Assembly (NCBI RefSeq): GCF_014268935.2
Contig: NZ_JABWRJ020000001.1
Location: forward strand, 434,001 to 498,000
Source of the DNA: Pseudomonas peradeniyensis
GTDB lineage: Bacteria; Pseudomonadota; Gammaproteobacteria; Pseudomonadales; Pseudomonadaceae
Direction: 5' to 3'
DNA: 64,000 nucleotides
Shown: positions 56,149 through 64,000 of the stretch, one piece after another
Position numbering within the stretch: the first letter of the stretch is position 1
How the letters are laid out: each line of letters begins with the position of its first letter
Notes under the pieces: model-generated
The model's input: only the letters and a program-made list of their open reading frames with translations
What the model was told of the DNA's origin: nothing
Database searches by the model: none
Position numbers and translations under genes: made by a program

Positions 56149-57104
56149 CGGCGCGCACTTTCTGGGCCGGCGCCGGCGCGCTGGCCATTGTCGCGGTGGC
56201 GGTCGCCCTGGCCTTGCGCCCGGGCGACGAGCCGGTGGCGGCGGCGCGTCCGGCGTCGCCCGCCGCCCTGGTGGCCGCCGACAACGGCCCGGTACTGGCG
56301 CGCCTGGGCGAGCAGCAGGTCGGCAGCGGCGAGCTCAAGGCGCTGTTCGCCCAGTTGCCCGAAGAGGCCCGCGCCAGCCTGCGCGGCGACCGCCCGGCAC
56401 TGGAGGCCTGGATTCGCGCTCGCCTGGCGGAAAAGGCCCTGTACCAGCAGGCCGAGGCCCAGGGCTGGTTGCAGCGCCCGGAAATCCAGGTGCAGACCCG
56501 CGCGGCCACCGAGCAGATCGTCCTGCGCGACTACCTGAACTCGGTGAGCAAGGTGCCCGACGATTACCCTGGCGAGGCGGAGCTCAAGCAGGCCTACGAG
56601 GCAGGCAAGGCCGGGTTGCAATTGCCGGTGCGCTACCGCCTGAGCCAGATCTTCCTGCGGGTGGAGAACCCCAGGGACGACGAGGCCGTGCGCAAGCAGG
56701 CCCAGGCGCTGGCCAAGCAGGCCCAGGCCGCCGATGCCGACTTTGCCGCACTGGCCCGCGAGCACTCCCAGGATGCCGGCACGGCCGCCGCCGGCGGCGA
56801 CACCGGCCTGCAAGCGCTGGCGCAGTTGTTGCCAGAGGTGCGCGGGGTGGTGCCCAAGCTCAAGGTGGGCACGGTCAGCGAACCGGTGCAGAGTGCGGCG
56901 GGCTATCACATCATCAAGCTGGTCGAGCAACAGCCCACCCGGGCGGCGACCTTCGAGGAGGTGGCGCCACGCCTGCGCGAGTTGCTGCGTGCCCAGCGCC
57001 AGGAGCAGGTGGCCAAGGCCTATGTCGAGGGCATGTTCGACACCGCCACCCTGAGTATCGATGGCGCGGCGCTGAACCAGGTGCTGGAGAGCAGCAGCCG
57101 CTAA
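56145..57104 (+). CDS. Membrane-anchored parvulin-type peptidyl-prolyl isomerase
   Basis: 319 residues: an N-terminal helix (4-24) keeps it at the inner membrane, then a SurA/PrsA-like helical part (50-150) and a parvulin domain (about 160-262; RYRLSQIFLRVENP, AREHSQDAG, GTVSEPVQSAAGYHIIKLVE). Such enzymes fold exported proteins. In this cluster it is a good candidate to keep a secreted or outer-membrane client competent. The start is GTG 56145. It is the last gene of the run. Confidence 0.9.
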   Translation: MTARTFWAGAGALAIVAVAVALALRPGDEPVAAARPASPAALVAADNGPVLARLGEQQVGSGELKALFAQLPEEARASLRGDRPALEAWIRARLAEKALYQQAEAQGWLQRPEIQVQTRAATEQIVLRDYLNSVSKVPDDYPGEAELKQAYEAGKAGLQLPVRYRLSQIFLRVENPRDDEAVRKQAQALAKQAQAADADFAALAREHSQDAGTAAAGGDTGLQALAQLLPEVRGVVPKLKVGTVSEPVQSAAGYHIIKLVEQQPTRAATFEEVAPRLRELLRAQRQEQVAKAYVEGMFDTATLSIDGAALNQVLESSSR

Positions 57105-57161
57105 TCGCCAACAACCATGGAAGAACCGGGCCTGCCCAGGCGGGCCCGCGGGAGGCGAGGA

Positions 57162-58124
57162 ATGCCGATCGATCTGCCCCGGGGACGAGCCCCGGATACC
57201 GCCGTGCCTGTCGTTCGTCCCCAGGTGCCGCTGGCCCTGGACGAACAGACCCTGAACTGTTTCCTGGTCACCGCGCGCTGCGGCTGTTTCATGCAGGCGG
57301 CGCGGCGGCTCAACCTCAAGCCGGTGGCCTTGCGCAAGCGCCTGGCGGCGCTGGAAGCGCGCCTGGGCTACAGCCTGTTCGTCAACCGCAACAACAACCC
57401 GGTGCTCAGCCAGCAGGGCGAGCGCCTGCTGCAGATACTCCAGGCGCGCGAGCCGGTCGTGCCGCTGCCACGAGAGCAAAGCGCCAGCGTGCGCCTGGCC
57501 GTGGCCGAACCGCTGCTGCAGGACCTGCTGGGTCGCAACCTGATCAACTTCGTGCGCCAGCATGCCGGCATGCGCCTGGAGGTGGCCACCCTCGATGGTC
57601 GCCAGGTACCCGAACAGGTCGCCGATGTCGCCCTGTGGTTGGGCGACGCCAGCCACGGTGCCCGCTCCGGCAGCTTCGCCGGTGCCGCCCCCGAGGCCCT
57701 GGCCACCCTCGAGTACCTGCCGCATATCGCCAAGCGCTACGCCCGGGAGGCCAACCGACCGACCCGCCTGGCGGACCTGCAGGACTACATGCTGGTGCAA
57801 TGGCAGGGTGAGGTAGGTGTGCAGGCGCTGATGCCCTGGCAAGCGTTGCTGCGGAGCCGTTCGGCCGGGGTGACGCAGATCGAGGATTACGAAATGTACT
57901 GCCAGCTGATCAAGTGCAGCGCCAGTGTCGGCTTGCTGCCGCATTATGCGACGCACCTGGACCGTGGGTTGCTGGCCCTGCCGGGCCTGTTCCGCGAACC
58001 GATGCGGCGGCGGGTGTGGCTGGCGGTCAACGGGCAGACCGAGGGCGATCCACTGGTGCAGGTGATGGTCGGGGCGATCCGGGCTGCGTTCGAGGAGCGC
58101 CGCGAGTGGTTCGCCAGCCTGTAG
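57162..58124 (+). CDS. LysR-family transcriptional regulator
   Basis: 320 residues. The winged helix (about 29-85) is typical: LNCFLVTARCGCFMQAARRL, then LRKRLAALEARLGYSLFVNR. The substrate-binding domain contains EDYEMYCQLIKCSASVGLLP. The ATG at 57162 has GGGAGGCGAGG just upstream; ATG 57117 would add an Arg-rich tail. It follows the parvulin gene on the same strand and may control the upstream cluster, which is an inference. It faces alkB tail to tail, with 9 nt between. Confidence 0.85.
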   Translation: MPIDLPRGRAPDTAVPVVRPQVPLALDEQTLNCFLVTARCGCFMQAARRLNLKPVALRKRLAALEARLGYSLFVNRNNNPVLSQQGERLLQILQAREPVVPLPREQSASVRLAVAEPLLQDLLGRNLINFVRQHAGMRLEVATLDGRQVPEQVADVALWLGDASHGARSGSFAGAAPEALATLEYLPHIAKRYAREANRPTRLADLQDYMLVQWQGEVGVQALMPWQALLRSRSAGVTQIEDYEMYCQLIKCSASVGLLPHYATHLDRGLLALPGLFREPMRRRVWLAVNGQTEGDPLVQVMVGAIRAAFEERREWFASL

Positions 58125-58133
58125 GCGGGCGGC

Positions 58134-58778
58134 TTATCCCGCCTTGCGCAGCGTGAGGTTGATCCGCCGCTCGCCCATGCGCGGGTGCACGCCTGGCTTG
58201 ATCGGCAATACGCCATGAAAGCGCAGGCGGTCCTCGCCGCCCCAGACGAGCACATCGCCATGGCTCAGCGGGATGTGTCGAGGGCGGTCCGAGCGTTGCA
58301 GCCCGCCGAACAGGAATACCGCAGGCAAACCCAGCGAAATCGAGACGATCGGCTGCCCGTAGTCCTGTTCATCGCGGTCCTGGTGCAGGCTCAGGCGGGT
58401 GCCGGGCAGGTAGTGGTTGACCAGGCAGGCATCGGCCACGAAGTCATCGAAGCCCGCTTGCGCGGCGGCGCGGGTGGCCAGGTCGACCAGCAGCGGGGGC
58501 AGGGCGGGCCAGGGTTTTGCGCTGACCGGGTCGATGGGGGTGTAGCGGTAGCCGTTCTCGTCGCTGACCCAGCCCAGCGCGCCACAGTTGGTCAGGGCCA
58601 CGGCCATGCGCAGGCCGCCAGGGGTATGCATGTGACGAAACGGTGCCGCGCGCAGCACGGGACGCAAGGCGTCGAGCAGGGCTTCGAGTTCGGGCAGGGC
58701 GAAGCCGGGCAGCAGCAGGGTATGGCGCGCCAGGCGCTGGGGATGGGGGTCGAAGAGATCGAGGCTGGACTGGATCAT
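58134..58778 (-). CDS. alkB: AlkB-type DNA demethylase
   Basis: 214 residues. This 2-oxoglutarate/Fe(II) dioxygenase removes methyl groups from 1-methyladenine and 3-methylcytosine. Iron ligands are His and Asp in LHQDRDEQD and the distal His in RFHGVLP; RINLTLR holds the 2-oxoglutarate arginines. LVNHYLPGTRLSLH and SISLGLPAVFLFGG are standard. The start ATG at 58778 precedes MIQSSLDLFD; more upstream codons are noise. No other adaptive-response gene is adjacent. Confidence 0.93.
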   Translation of the reverse strand: MIQSSLDLFDPHPQRLARHTLLLPGFALPELEALLDALRPVLRAAPFRHMHTPGGLRMAVALTNCGALGWVSDENGYRYTPIDPVSAKPWPALPPLLVDLATRAAAQAGFDDFVADACLVNHYLPGTRLSLHQDRDEQDYGQPIVSISLGLPAVFLFGGLQRSDRPRHIPLSHGDVLVWGGEDRLRFHGVLPIKPGVHPRMGERRINLTLRKAG

Positions 58779-58899
58779 GTCTGGAGGCTGCTGCCTGGGG
58801 AGGGGGTCATTATATCCTCCCAAGACAGCAGTTGGCGGTGGTCTACCTGGGAAATCCTGGCCAATGCCCGGGATTGTCCTCGATCCATGTGTTGCCAGG

Positions 58900-60228
58900 T
58901 CAGTTCTTCGACTTCGAATGCCGCCAGCCCTGGTCAAGGAACGCAAACACCACCACCAGCACTCCGGCCACCGCCAGGATCAAGGCTACGCCATCGGTGG
59001 AGTGAGTTGCCGAGCCGGCCACCAGCGCCAGCCCGCCCAGCGGTGCCAGGCCACCGGCCACGGCGGTGCCGACCTCGCGGCCGGTGCCGAACCCCGACGA
59101 ACGCGTCTGGGTCGGGAACTGCCGGCTGAGGAACGAGCCCTGCGGGGCGAACATCATCGGCGCCAGGATCCCGGTGCCCACGGCGATGGCCAGGTAGATC
59201 ATCATCGGCTCGCCGGTCGACAGCAGTTGCAGGAACGGGAAGGCGAACAGCGCCGACAACAGCCCGCCGAGCATCAGCACGGTCTTGCTGCTCCATTTGT
59301 CGCACAGCCAGCCGAAGAACGGCACGGCAAAGATCGCCACCAGGCTGGCCAGGGTCACCGACAGCGAGGTGACATGGGCCTCGACGCCCTTGAACTGGGT
59401 CAGGTAGGCCAGCGAGAAGGTCTTGAAGATGTAGCTCAAGGCGTTGTAGCCCACGGCCACGAAGAACACCACGGCCAGGCCCTTGAGGTCATTCCTGAAC
59501 AGCAGCTTGAGCGGCGACACCTGCGGCTTGTCGTCGGCCTTGTCCAGTTCCTTGAAGTCCGGGGTCTCGGGGATGCTCTTGCGTACCCACAGGCCTACCG
59601 CCACCAGGGCGATACTGGCGATGAACGGGATGCGCCAGCCACCGGCCAGCAGGAACTCGTTGCCGTTCATGGTCAGCAGGTACACGGTCAGCGACGACAG
59701 CAGCAGGCCCAGGTTCAGCCCCAGCGCCGGCCAGGCGCCCTGGCTGCCGCGCTTGCCTTCGCTGGCGTGCTCGTAGGAGGTCACCGCCGCGCCGGACAGC
59801 TCGGCGCCGGCGCCCAGGCCCTGGATGATGCGGATGACCACCAGCAGGATCGGTGCCCAGATGCCGATGGTGGCGTAGCCGGGGATCAGGCCGATCAGCA
59901 TGGTGCACAGGCCCATCATGCAGAAGGTGATCACCAGCACGTGCTTGCGCCCGAAGCGGTCGCCCAGGTAGCCGAACAGCACGCCGCCGAAGGGGCGGGC
60001 GATGAAGCCGATGGCGAAGGTGGAGAACGCCAGCAGCGAGGCCACCGCCGGGTTGCTCGGGTCGAAGAAGATCTTCGAGAAGACGATCGCCGCCATGGTG
60101 GCGTAGAGGTAGAAGTCGTACCACTCCAGCATCGAGCCGAAGATGGTCGCCGCCGCCACCTTGCGCAGGCGCTTGCGTTGCTGTTCGGGGGTTTCGCTCG
60201 CGGCCAGGGCCGTCTCGTGTACCGACAT
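58900..60228 (-). CDS. MHS-family metabolite:H+ symporter (MFS)
   Basis: 442 residues with 12 helices. Typical MHS features: FGSMLEWYDFYLYA in helix 1, RPFGGVLFGYLGDRFGRK in loop 2-3, and a long middle loop (KELDKADDKPQVSP). It lies 46 nt after lhgO on the same strand, so it probably imports 2-hydroxyglutarate, glutarate or a related dicarboxylate. Substrate assignment rests on context only. A GGAAAA ribosome site precedes the ATG. Confidence 0.9.
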   Translation of the reverse strand: MSVHETALAASETPEQQRKRLRKVAAATIFGSMLEWYDFYLYATMAAIVFSKIFFDPSNPAVASLLAFSTFAIGFIARPFGGVLFGYLGDRFGRKHVLVITFCMMGLCTMLIGLIPGYATIGIWAPILLVVIRIIQGLGAGAELSGAAVTSYEHASEGKRGSQGAWPALGLNLGLLLSSLTVYLLTMNGNEFLLAGGWRIPFIASIALVAVGLWVRKSIPETPDFKELDKADDKPQVSPLKLLFRNDLKGLAVVFFVAVGYNALSYIFKTFSLAYLTQFKGVEAHVTSLSVTLASLVAIFAVPFFGWLCDKWSSKTVLMLGGLLSALFAFPFLQLLSTGEPMMIYLAIAVGTGILAPMMFAPQGSFLSRQFPTQTRSSGFGTGREVGTAVAGGLAPLGGLALVAGSATHSTDGVALILAVAGVLVVVFAFLDQGWRHSKSKN

Positions 60229-60274
60229 TGGGGTTTTCCTTGTTGTCTTTGTAATTGTGGATGCAGCGGGTGGA

Positions 60275-61468
60275 TCAGCGGGCCTGGAGAATCTTCTCGG
60301 CGATCATCTGGCCGATGGGGATGGCCGAGGTGGCGGCGGGCGATGGCGCATTGCACACATGCACCATGCGTGGCGTCTCGGCGAACAGGAAGTCGTGCAC
60401 CAGGGTGCCGTCGCGCATCACCGCCTGGGCGCGGATGCCGGCCTCATAGGGCAGCAGGTCCTCGACTTCGAGGGACGGGCAATACTTGCGGCACTGCTCC
60501 AGGTAGCCGCGCTTGAACAGCGAGTTCTTCATCTCGGTGGTTCCGGAACCGAGGTTGTTCCAGATGGTTTTCCAGAAGCCCGGGAAGCGTGCGTACTCGG
60601 CGACATCGCGCCAGTTCACCGAGAACTTGCGGTAGTTCTCCCGGCCGAAGCCGAGCACCGCGTTGGGGCCGACGGTGACGCTGCCGTCGATCATCCGCGT
60701 CAGGTGCACGCCGAGGAACGGCAGCTCCGGGTCGGGGATCGGGTAGATCAGGTGGTTGACGATCTGGTTCTTGCTCGCCGGCAGGCGGTAGTACTCGCCA
60801 CGGAAGGGGATGATCTGGTGGTCGATCTTCACGCCTGCCAGACGGGCCAGGCGGTCGGACTGCAGGCCTGCACAGGCCACCAGCTGGCGGGCGCGCCAGG
60901 CATTGCCGTCGGCGCTGATCGCGACATGATCGGCATGCTCCTGGATGGCGCGCACGGTGGTGGACAGGCGCAGCTCGCCGCCGGCCTGGCGGATCACCTT
61001 GGCCATGGCGTCGCACACCTGCTGGTAGTCGACGATGCCGGTGGCATCGAGGAACAACGCACCCTTGCCGACGATGTTCGGCTCCCGCTCGCGCAGGGCG
61101 CCGGCATCCAGGCGCTCGACCTTCAGGCCGTTCTGCTGCGAGCGCTCGTACAGCGCCTGCATGCGCTGCACCTCCAGGTCGTTGGAGGCCACCAGCAGCT
61201 TGCCGCAGACCTCGAAGGCGATGCCGTGCGCGCTGCAGAAGTCCTTGGTGGCCTGGGCGCCGCGCTTGCACAGGTCGGCCTTGAGGCTGCCGGGCGCATA
61301 GTAGATGCCGGCATGGATCACGCCGCTGTTGTGGCCGGTCTGGTGGCGGCCGAGGCTGGCCTCCTTTTCCAGGATCAGCAGCGAAGCGCCGGGGCGTTGT
61401 TCGAGCAGGGCCATCGCGGTGGCGAGGCCGACGATGCCGCCGCCGATGATGCAGTAGTCGTAGGTCAT
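60275..61468 (-). CDS. lhgO: L-2-hydroxyglutarate oxidase/dehydrogenase
   Basis: 397 residues. An FAD-dependent enzyme that oxidises L-2-hydroxyglutarate to 2-oxoglutarate and feeds electrons to the quinone pool. It has the dinucleotide motif CIIGGGIVGLATA at residues 6-18 and KEASLGRHQTGHNSGVIHAG, VVDYQQV-type and PFRGEYY segments of the LhgO/YgaF group. CsiD, its usual partner in lysine/glutarate breakdown, is not in the window. Its promoter region carries a GntR-type operator. Confidence 0.94.
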   Translation of the reverse strand: MTYDYCIIGGGIVGLATAMALLEQRPGASLLILEKEASLGRHQTGHNSGVIHAGIYYAPGSLKADLCKRGAQATKDFCSAHGIAFEVCGKLLVASNDLEVQRMQALYERSQQNGLKVERLDAGALREREPNIVGKGALFLDATGIVDYQQVCDAMAKVIRQAGGELRLSTTVRAIQEHADHVAISADGNAWRARQLVACAGLQSDRLARLAGVKIDHQIIPFRGEYYRLPASKNQIVNHLIYPIPDPELPFLGVHLTRMIDGSVTVGPNAVLGFGRENYRKFSVNWRDVAEYARFPGFWKTIWNNLGSGTTEMKNSLFKRGYLEQCRKYCPSLEVEDLLPYEAGIRAQAVMRDGTLVHDFLFAETPRMVHVCNAPSPAATSAIPIGQMIAEKILQAR

Positions 61469-61511
61469 GCAGGGTACCTTGGTATTCTTGTCGGTGAATC
61501 TGCTTATCAGG

Positions 61512-61522
61512 TTGTCAGACTA
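61512..61522. promoter_or_regulatory. FCD/GntR operator upstream of lhgO
   Basis: TTGTCAGACTA fits the FadR/FCD-type pattern TNGTNNNACNA. It is 44-54 bp before the lhgO ATG and shares TCAGGTTGTCAGAC with the site in front of the regulator gene, so the same protein probably binds both. Confidence 0.7.
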
Positions 61523-61570
61523 AGTAGTGCGCGTGAAAGCCTCGCCAGGCCGCGATGGGGTTCTCCGGGG

Positions 61571-62281
61571 TCAGTCGAGGTCGGGAAGGTCGAGTTTCAG
61601 GCGCTTGGCCGAGGCGCGCAGGTGGGCCTCGGCGCAGCCCGCCGCCGCCTGGCGGTCGCCGTCGGCGATGGCCTGGTACAGCGCCCGGTGCTCGCGCAGG
61701 GCATCGGCCGAACCGCCCACCGCCGGGGTGGCGGAGTTTTCCCAGGCGGTGCGCCGGGCGGCGGCCAGCTGGCCGCCGAGGAAATCGTGGAAGGCGACGA
61801 AGTAGTCGTTCTTGCTGGCTTCGGCGATGGCACGGTGGAAGGCCACGTCGGCGGCCGAGGCCGTGGCGAAGTCGCTGCGCGGGTCTTCCATGGTGCCCAG
61901 GGCGCTGGCCATGCGCGCGAGGTCGTCGGCGTCGCGGCGGCGGGCGGCGATGGCGGCGGCCTGGGTCTCGATCCACAGGCGCATCTCGAACATCTGCACC
62001 AGGTCCGGCTTGCGCCCCTGGCTGCCGGGGAAGCGGAACACCGTGCCGCTGGGCGTCTGCGAGATGTACGAACCGAGCCCGCGGCGGGCGATCAGCACCC
62101 CGTCGGCCTTGAGCTGCGCCACGGCCTCGCGCACCACCGAGCGGCTGACATTGAGCTGTTCAGCCAGTTGCTGTTCGGTGGGCAGGCGCGATTCGGCGGC
62201 CAGGCGGCCGGAATCGATCTCGGCGCGGATGGCGCTGACGACCCGTTCGACGAGGGTGTCGGGGCGCTGGAGCTGGAGCAT
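61571..62281 (-). CDS. FadR-subfamily (GntR/FCD) regulator of the lhgO module
   Basis: 236 residues: a winged HTH (about 15-75, LPTEQQLAEQLNVSRSVVREA) and an all-helical FCD effector domain (FEMRLWIETQAAAIAARR, DVAFHRAIAEASKN, EHRALYQAIADGD, AEAHLRAS), which usually binds a carboxylate through a metal. The ligand is probably 2-hydroxyglutarate or a related acid. ATG 62281 is the only ATG; TTG 62317 lies inside the operator and is rejected. It is transcribed toward lhgO. Confidence 0.9.
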   Translation of the reverse strand: MLQLQRPDTLVERVVSAIRAEIDSGRLAAESRLPTEQQLAEQLNVSRSVVREAVAQLKADGVLIARRGLGSYISQTPSGTVFRFPGSQGRKPDLVQMFEMRLWIETQAAAIAARRRDADDLARMASALGTMEDPRSDFATASAADVAFHRAIAEASKNDYFVAFHDFLGGQLAAARRTAWENSATPAVGGSADALREHRALYQAIADGDRQAAAGCAEAHLRASAKRLKLDLPDLD

Positions 62282-62306
62282 GGACAGAGGTTTCTTGTTG
62301 GTCAGG

Positions 62307-62317
62307 TTGTCAGACAA
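62307..62317. promoter_or_regulatory. FCD/GntR operator upstream of the regulator gene
   Basis: TTGTCAGACAA is a perfect palindrome around a central A and a full match to TNGTNNNACNA. It lies 26-36 bp before the regulator ATG, which suggests autorepression. Confidence 0.75.
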
Positions 62318-62366
62318 TGCCTGTGTCGATAGTGGGCTGTCAATGTCCTGAAGGCTTGCGCGGTCC

Positions 62367-62482
62367 CTGTAGGAGCGGCCTTGTGTCGCGAAAGGGCCGC
62401 ATAGCGGCCCCGGCTATATCAGCGTGATGCACCAATAAGGGGGCGCTTCGCACCCCTTTCGCGGCACAAGGCCGCTCCTACA
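62367..62482. repeat. Long palindromic repeat, type B
   Basis: ctgtaggagcggccttgtg at one end matches cacaaggccgctcctaca at the other, with inner hairpins (gggccgcatagcggcccc). It lies between the 3' end of the small cytoplasmic gene and the 5' region of the GntR gene. Confidence 0.85.
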
Positions 62483-62498
62483 CGAGCGATGTAACTGC

Positions 62499-62795
62499 TC
62501 AGATTTCGGACACGAACGTCCCGGTCCCGTCGAGGATATTGCGCAAGGTCAGCGCCACTTCCTCCAGGTCGGTTCCGGCGCTGGTCAGAATGATCTCCAG
62601 TTCCTCATCCCCCTTCAGCGCATCACGATCTCCGGCCGCCACCTCGATCAGCAGCCGCTGCGCACTCAGGGTTACCTTCAGCCCGTCCAGGGTCGACGGC
62701 TCATCATCCAGGGTCAGGTCGACGGTGTCCTCGTCCGGATAACGGGTCAGTAGGAACATCTGGCCCTTGTCGCTGTGGCAGCACAGGGTCGCCAT
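62499..62795 (-). CDS. Small conserved protein of unknown function (98 residues)
   Basis: It begins MATLCCHSDKGQMFLLTRYP and is rich in Asp/Glu (DEDTVDLTLDDEPSTLDGLK). It has no signal or membrane helix. ATG 62795 follows GAGGAAG with 6-nt spacing, so it is preferred to ATG 62852, which has no ribosome site. I do not recognise a named domain. It is divergent from gdhB. Confidence 0.72.
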   Translation of the reverse strand: MATLCCHSDKGQMFLLTRYPDEDTVDLTLDDEPSTLDGLKVTLSAQRLLIEVAAGDRDALKGDEELEIILTSAGTDLEEVALTLRNILDGTGTFVSEI

Positions 62796-63123
62796 GTTGT
62801 CTTCCTCATCGTCACAGGGGGTGGCGAAGAGCAGGGCGGTTTTCAGTTGCATGGGCGGCTCGGGTCAATGGCAAGGGAAAGGAATTCTGACAGCCTTGGC
62901 GGCCGTGTTAAACGTAAAGTTACCGCGCATTGACCGAAATTGTCGCAGCGCTGCAAGCCGTAGTGACCGTTCAGTCGTTAAGCTCCCCAGTCGGTGGACA
63001 TGACGCTCATGTCCAACGCCTGGTTTTACCGTCCGGCTTGCCGCGGGTTGGCTATCGTTGATCCGTACACGGCGGACGTACGCGACGCTTCACCTATAAC
63101 AAAGCCCAAGCGGAGTACCACAG
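62796..63123. other. Divergent regulatory region between the 98-residue gene and gdhB
   Basis: 328 nt with no supported gene. It contains a perfect palindrome TGGACATGA-cgc-TCATGTCCA (62995-63015), about 110 bp before the gdhB start, and an AAGCGGAG ribosome site (63108-63115) just upstream of the ATG. TTGACC occurs near 62930 but has no good -10 partner. Confidence 0.55.
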
Positions 63124-64000
63124 ATGGCGTTTTTCACCGCAGCCAGCAAAGCCGACTTCCAGCATCAACTGCAGGTGGCCCTGGCGCAGCACATCAGCGA
63201 ACAGTCCCTGCCACAAGTGGCGCTGTTCGCCGAGCAGTTCTTCGGCATCATCTCTCTGGACGAACTCACTCAGCGCAGGCTGTCGGACTTGGCCGGCTGC
63301 ACGCTGTCCGCCTGGCGCATCATCGAGCGCTTCGACCCCGAACACCCGCAGGTGCGGGTCTACAACCCCGATTACGAACGCCACGGCTGGCAATCGACCC
63401 ACACCGTGGTCGAGGTGCTGCACCATGACCTGCCGTTCCTGGTCGACTCGGTGCGCACCGAGCTCAACCGCCGCGGCTACAGCATCCACACCCTGCAGAC
63501 CACCGTGCTCAGCGTGCGCCGCAGCGCCAAGGGCGAGTTGGTCGAACTGCTGCCCAAGGGCACCCAGGGCGAGGGCGTCAGCCATGAGTCGCTGATGTAC
63601 CTGGAGATCGACCGCTGCGCCAATGCCGCCGAGCTCAACACCCTGAGCATGGAGCTGGAGCAGGTGCTGGCCGAAGTGCGCGGCGTGGTCGCCGACTTCG
63701 AGCCGATGAAAGCCAAGATCCGCGAGCTGCTGGAACTGGTGGAGCAGAACGCCTTCGGCCCGGCGCAGAACGACAAGGCCGAGGTCAAGAGCTTCCTGTC
63801 GTGGCTGCTGGACAACCACTTCACTTTCCTCGGCTACGAGGAGTTCACCGTCGAGTCCGACACCGACGGCGGCCACCTGGTCTACGACGAGGCCTCGTTC
63901 CTCGGCCTGGCCCGCCTGCTGCGCGCAGGCCTGGGCGCCGACGACCTGCGCATCGAGGACTACGCCGTCGCCTATCTGCGCGAGCCGCGCCTGCTGTCGT
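63124..64000 (+). CDS. gdhB: NAD-specific glutamate dehydrogenase (180-kDa type), 3' end beyond the window
   Basis: The first 292 codons of a protein expected to be about 1600 residues. MAFFTAASKADFQHQLQVAL, VLHHDLPFLVDSVRTELNRR and LLDNHFTFLGYEEF are typical of the N-terminal ACT-like domains of the large GDH family. The full enzyme deaminates glutamate to 2-oxoglutarate with NAD, a main glutamate-breakdown route in pseudomonads. The frame stays open to the last base. The ATG at 63124 has AAGCGGAG upstream. Confidence 0.93.
   Translation, partial: MAFFTAASKADFQHQLQVALAQHISEQSLPQVALFAEQFFGIISLDELTQRRLSDLAGCTLSAWRIIERFDPEHPQVRVYNPDYERHGWQSTHTVVEVLHHDLPFLVDSVRTELNRRGYSIHTLQTTVLSVRRSAKGELVELLPKGTQGEGVSHESLMYLEIDRCANAAELNTLSMELEQVLAEVRGVVADFEPMKAKIRELLELVEQNAFGPAQNDKAEVKSFLSWLLDNHFTFLGYEEFTVESDTDGGHLVYDEASFLGLARLLRAGLGADDLRIEDYAVAYLREPRLLS

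Noticed and set aside
60143..62332. 729-codon open frame antisense to lhgO and the GntR gene
   Set aside because: It crosses an intergenic operator region and two firm genes; no domain seen.
62925..62960. Sigma-70 promoter with TTGACC for gdhB
   Set aside because: At 16-18 bp spacing the downstream hexamers are GC-rich and do not resemble TATAAT.

Overview
The window looks like the chromosome of a Pseudomonas of the P. putida group. It has high GC, FimV and TonB/ExbD proteins of the pseudomonad kind, the block truA-trpF-accD-folC-dedD-cvpA-purF-metZ, a 180-kDa-type NAD-glutamate dehydrogenase, and many copies of the short palindromic repeats common between P. putida genes. No species was confirmed by a search.

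Layout. 1-11.8 kb is a plus-strand housekeeping block: the end of fimV, then truA, trpF, accD, folC, a SPOR protein, cvpA, purF, metZ and a short-chain dehydrogenase, closed by an intrinsic terminator. 11.9-12.5 kb holds a tRNA operon (one Val, two Asp) with a good sigma-70 promoter and its own terminator. 12.6-18.1 kb carries a DUF2242 lipoprotein, a tiny acidic ORF, an AraC regulator, a nitrilase-fold protein with an apparently lost active site, and fadH. 18.1-20.5 kb is non-coding apart from an IS3-family element. Two long structured repeats face each other as an inverted pair, each ends outward in a hexanucleotide array, and the IS sits inside one arm. 20.5-34.8 kb has a PLP enzyme, cytochrome b561, DUF1853, nadK, a phosphatase, a rhomboid protease, yeaC, a DUF2797 gene, pepN, a YCF48/RND pair and a lactonase. 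35.0-40.9 kb has two very small genes, a GST and sbcC-sbcD.

41.0-47.8 kb is a complete MoxR/Bat operon on the minus strand (moxR, DUF58, DUF4381, two von Willebrand A proteins with the second fused to TPRs, and BatD). 48.1-57.1 kb on the plus strand is the most novel part. It contains an antitoxin-like/transposase-domain fusion, a TpsB-type outer-membrane transporter, an ExbB channel fused to DUF2341 and a LamG-like domain, ExbD, TonB, a porin, a periplasmic coiled-coil protein, a YbjN-like protein and a membrane-anchored parvulin. Together they suggest a dedicated envelope machine joining a TonB motor to a two-partner-secretion pore. No TpsA substrate lies in the window. A LysR regulator and an AlkB homologue follow.

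58.9-62.3 kb is an L-2-hydroxyglutarate module (transporter, lhgO, GntR/FCD regulator) with two matching operator sites. The window ends in the first 292 codons of gdhB.

All calls come from reading the sequence and remembered family features; no database or structure search was run.
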